Assembly (NCBI GenBank): GCA_016207765.1
Contig: JACQOY010000080.1
Span: forward strand, 1-10,093
Direction of reading: 5' to 3'
Length of the DNA stretch: 10,093 bases
DNA from: Deltaproteobacteria bacterium
Lineage (GTDB): Bacteria > UBA10199 > SBBF01
The notes beneath the pieces were generated by a model. The model did no database searches and was not told the origin of the DNA. It saw nothing but the letters and a program-made list of their open reading frames with translations. Below are positions 8,833-10,093 of the stretch, in pieces. Every line of letters begins with the position of its first letter. The first letter of the stretch is position 1. A program made the position numbers and the translations under genes.

Positions 8833-9755
8833 TTCCTTCTCTCCACAATAAACTCGGCAATCGCGCGAAGCGCATCCGCCTCCGGGCCAAAACCATTGAG
8901 CGATCCCAGGGCCTCTTCTTTCGCAATATTGGCCGCCTTTTTGGCCCCTTCCATGCCCATTACCGAGGGATAGGTCGCCTTCTTGTTTTCTGCGTCACTC
9001 CCGATATCCTTCCCCAAATCGCTCCCACCAACAATATCAAGGATGTCGTCGGCAATTTGGAAGGCCAACCCCACCGCCTCGCCGTAAGATTCGATAGCCG
9101 CCAGCCGGCCGGAGCCCGGCTGGCAGGCTCCGGCCGCCAGTTTTTGATCCGTTGCCTCCGCCATCAACGCGCCGCTCAAGACCGATGCCGCAATCAATCG
9201 CCCTGTTTTCAATTGATGCAGTTTGCGAAGGGCCGGGAGATCGATGGCGTTCCCTTCAGCTTCCATATCAAGCACCTGACCACCCACCATCCCCATCGAA
9301 CCGGTGGCGCTGGCGATGTGGTAGATGATTTCGAGCACGCAACGCGGGTCGCGCAGGGAGTCTTTGAGCTTTCCCAGAACCAGAAACGCCTGCGACAACA
9401 ATGCGTCCCCCGCCAAAATAGCCACCGCCTCGCCGAAAACTTTGTGATTCGTGGGGACTCCCCTGCGAAGACTGTCGTCGTCCATCGCCGGAAGATCGTC
9501 GTGGATCAGCGAAAAGGTGTGAATCATCTCCAAGGCGCAGGCGATGGGAAGAACCTCCCGCCGGCCCCCGCCGCACGCCTCGGAGGCGGCCATGCAAAGA
9601 ATCGGACGAATCCGTTTGCCGCCGGCAAAAATGCTGTAGCGCATCGCCTCGTGTACCTTGGGAGGATGAAGCTCCTTTTTGGGCAACGACGAATCAAGCG
9701 CCTCGTTCACCAGCGCCTGGCATTCTTTGAAATAATGTTCGAGATCAAATTGCAT
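8829..9755 (-). CDS. ispA: Polyprenyl (farnesyl/geranylgeranyl) diphosphate synthase
   Basis: Condenses isopentenyl diphosphate with allylic diphosphates to make C15-C20 isoprenoid precursors. With the ATG at 9755 the protein has 308 residues. The first aspartate-rich motif is HDDLPAMDD (86-93 region), the substrate-binding block is AGGKRIRP (44-51), GGQVLDME lies near 158-165, and the second aspartate-rich motif is FQIADDILD (D236, D237, D240). Chain length (FPP or GGPP) cannot be read securely from the sequence. A TTG at 9767 would add four residues; I prefer the ATG because MQFDLEHYF is a typical family N-terminus, but neither start has a ribosome site. It overlaps xseB by 11 bp (ATG) or 23 bp (TTG), the classic xseB-ispA pairing. 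Residues about 209-220 are a 12-residue in-frame insertion made by a palindromic DNA element, in a loop before the second motif; catalytic motifs are intact. Confidence 0.95.
   Translation of the reverse strand: MQFDLEHYFKECQALVNEALDSSLPKKELHPPKVHEAMRYSIFAGGKRIRPILCMAASEACGGGRREVLPIACALEMIHTFSLIHDDLPAMDDDSLRRGVPTNHKVFGEAVAILAGDALLSQAFLVLGKLKDSLRDPRCVLEIIYHIASATGSMGMVGGQVLDMEAEGNAIDLPALRKLHQLKTGRLIAASVLSGALMAEATDQKLAAGACQPGSGRLAAIESYGEAVGLAFQIADDILDIVGGSDLGKDIGSDAENKKATYPSVMGMEGAKKAANIAKEEALGSLNGFGPEADALRAIAEFIVERRK
8834..8838 (-). promoter_or_regulatory. Ribosome binding site of yjbQ inside the ispA 3' end
   Basis: AAGGA on the minus strand within the last ispA codons, 1 nt before the ATG at 8832 and 4 nt before the ATG at 8829. 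Its spacing favours the second ATG. It is the only clear Shine-Dalgarno sequence in this four-gene operon. Confidence 0.5.
9097..9140. repeat. 36-bp in-frame palindromic insertion in ispA with 8-bp direct repeats
   Basis: GCCGCCAG occurs at 9097-9104 and 9133-9140, exactly 36 bp (12 codons) apart. Between and across them lie two perfect overlapping inverted repeats. CCAGCCGG (9101-9108) pairs with CCGGCTGG (9116-9123). CGGCCGGAGCC (9106-9116) pairs with GGCTCCGGCCG (9126-9136). The two hairpins cannot form together. The encoded peptide reads LAA-GACQPGSGR-LAA, and removing one 36-bp unit restores a normal family spacing. Confidence 0.75.
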
Positions 9756-9990
9756 TGTTTTCGTCAATTTTTAGCGCCGTCTTTTTGCCCGTCTGATCTT
9801 TCATCAACATTTCCACTTTCCCTTCCGCCTCATTGAGTTTCTGTTCGCAAAACCGGGTCAGTTCCATTCCCTCTTCAAAGACCTTAAGCGAATCCTCCAG
9901 CGAAAGATCCCCCCCTGTAAGCGCCTCCACCATCTTTTCAAGCTGGGCCATCGCCTGTTCGAATTTGAGGGTTTTTGATGTTTTTGACAT
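9745..9990 (-). CDS. xseB: Exodeoxyribonuclease VII small subunit
   Basis: An 81-residue small subunit that binds several copies per XseA large subunit to form exonuclease VII, a single-strand DNA nuclease. The typical helical-hairpin sequence is complete: FEQAMAQLEKMVEAL (10-24), GDLSLEDSLKVFEEGMEL (27-44) and CEQKLNEAEGKVEML (48-62), followed by a polar tail. It is the first gene of the minus-strand run, and its 3' end overlaps the ispA start, the common xseB-ispA arrangement. No xseA is visible in the 100 bp to the window edge. No Shine-Dalgarno sequence precedes the ATG at 9990; instead a perfect 8-bp palindrome ends 7 nt upstream. Identification is secure from length, motif pattern and context. 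Confidence 0.94.
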   Translation of the reverse strand: MSKTSKTLKFEQAMAQLEKMVEALTGGDLSLEDSLKVFEEGMELTRFCEQKLNEAEGKVEMLMKDQTGKKTALKIDENNAI

Positions 9991-9997
9991 ATTGTAG

Positions 9998-10019
9998 GGG
10001 CGGCCCTATATGGCCGCCC
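9998..10019. repeat. Perfect 8-bp palindrome just upstream of xseB
   Basis: GGGCGGCC (9998-10005) and GGCCGCCC (10012-10019) flank a 6-nt CTATAT loop and would form a very stable hairpin in the xseB leader, ending 7 nt before its start codon. The surrounding TGTAGGGGCGGCCC resembles REP-like intergenic palindromes seen from memory in many bacterial genomes; copy number here cannot be tested. It is followed by no T-run on the minus strand, so it does not look like an intrinsic terminator. Confidence 0.6.
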
Positions 10020-10093
10020 ATCGGTTAAGGGCAACCCCACCACATCCCATAAAGAGGAACTGCTTACGCTGTAAAGGGTGGCCGCTCTTCAAC
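10020..10093. other. Unassigned sequence at the right edge
   Basis: 74 bp without a recognisable gene. On the minus strand one frame from the edge reads VEERPPFTA and stops (TAA, 10066-10064), which could be the tail of an upstream gene, but other frames are also open. Several small inverted motifs occur (GGTT...AACC at 10023-10036, CTTAC...GTAAAG near 10063-10076), so it may be an extension of the palindromic repeat. Confidence 0.25.

Overview
The window reads as ordinary bacterial chromosome of moderate GC, dense with genes on both strands. It suggests a Gram-negative-like bacterium outside the well-studied groups. The primary sigma factor has region 1.1 and a long non-conserved region, as in Proteobacteria and deltaproteobacterial-type lineages. 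The single tRNA gene does not encode its CCA end. No phage, IS transposase or CRISPR array is visible. A precise taxonomic placement cannot be made from this sequence alone.

Left part (1-4132): a macromolecular-synthesis block on the + strand. It holds the 3' end of a yqeY-type gene, then dnaG (primase) and rpoD (primary sigma factor) 5 bp apart behind a recognisable sigma70-type promoter. A tRNA gene with a CAU anticodon lies on the opposite strand and ends 2 bp from the rpoD stop codon.

Middle (4133-7185): a coiled-coil zinc-ribbon protein (+, TTG start) faces an aldo/keto reductase (-). The gap between their stop codons is almost entirely filled by a 130-bp inverted repeat. A divergent gene (+) encodes an unrecognised six-span membrane protein with a proline-rich linker and a C-terminal coiled coil; its 3' end overlaps the next convergent gene by 26 bp.

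Right part (7160-9990, all - strand, transcribed right to left): a tightly overlapping four-gene operon. The order is xseB (exonuclease VII small subunit), an ispA-type polyprenyl diphosphate synthase, a YjbQ-family thiamine-phosphate synthase-like protein, and a RuBisCO-like protein. Enterobacteria have xseB-ispA-dxs. Here the place after ispA is taken by yjbQ and the RuBisCO-like gene, which raises the possibility of a link between thiamine/DXP supply, methylthioadenosine salvage and isoprenoid synthesis.

The most notable sequence-level signals are: a 36-bp in-frame palindromic insertion in ispA flanked by an 8-bp direct repeat; the 130-bp inverted repeat between convergent genes; loss of the usual region 2.3 tyrosine in RpoD (S429); and loss of the loop-6 lysine and other catalytic residues in the RuBisCO-like protein.
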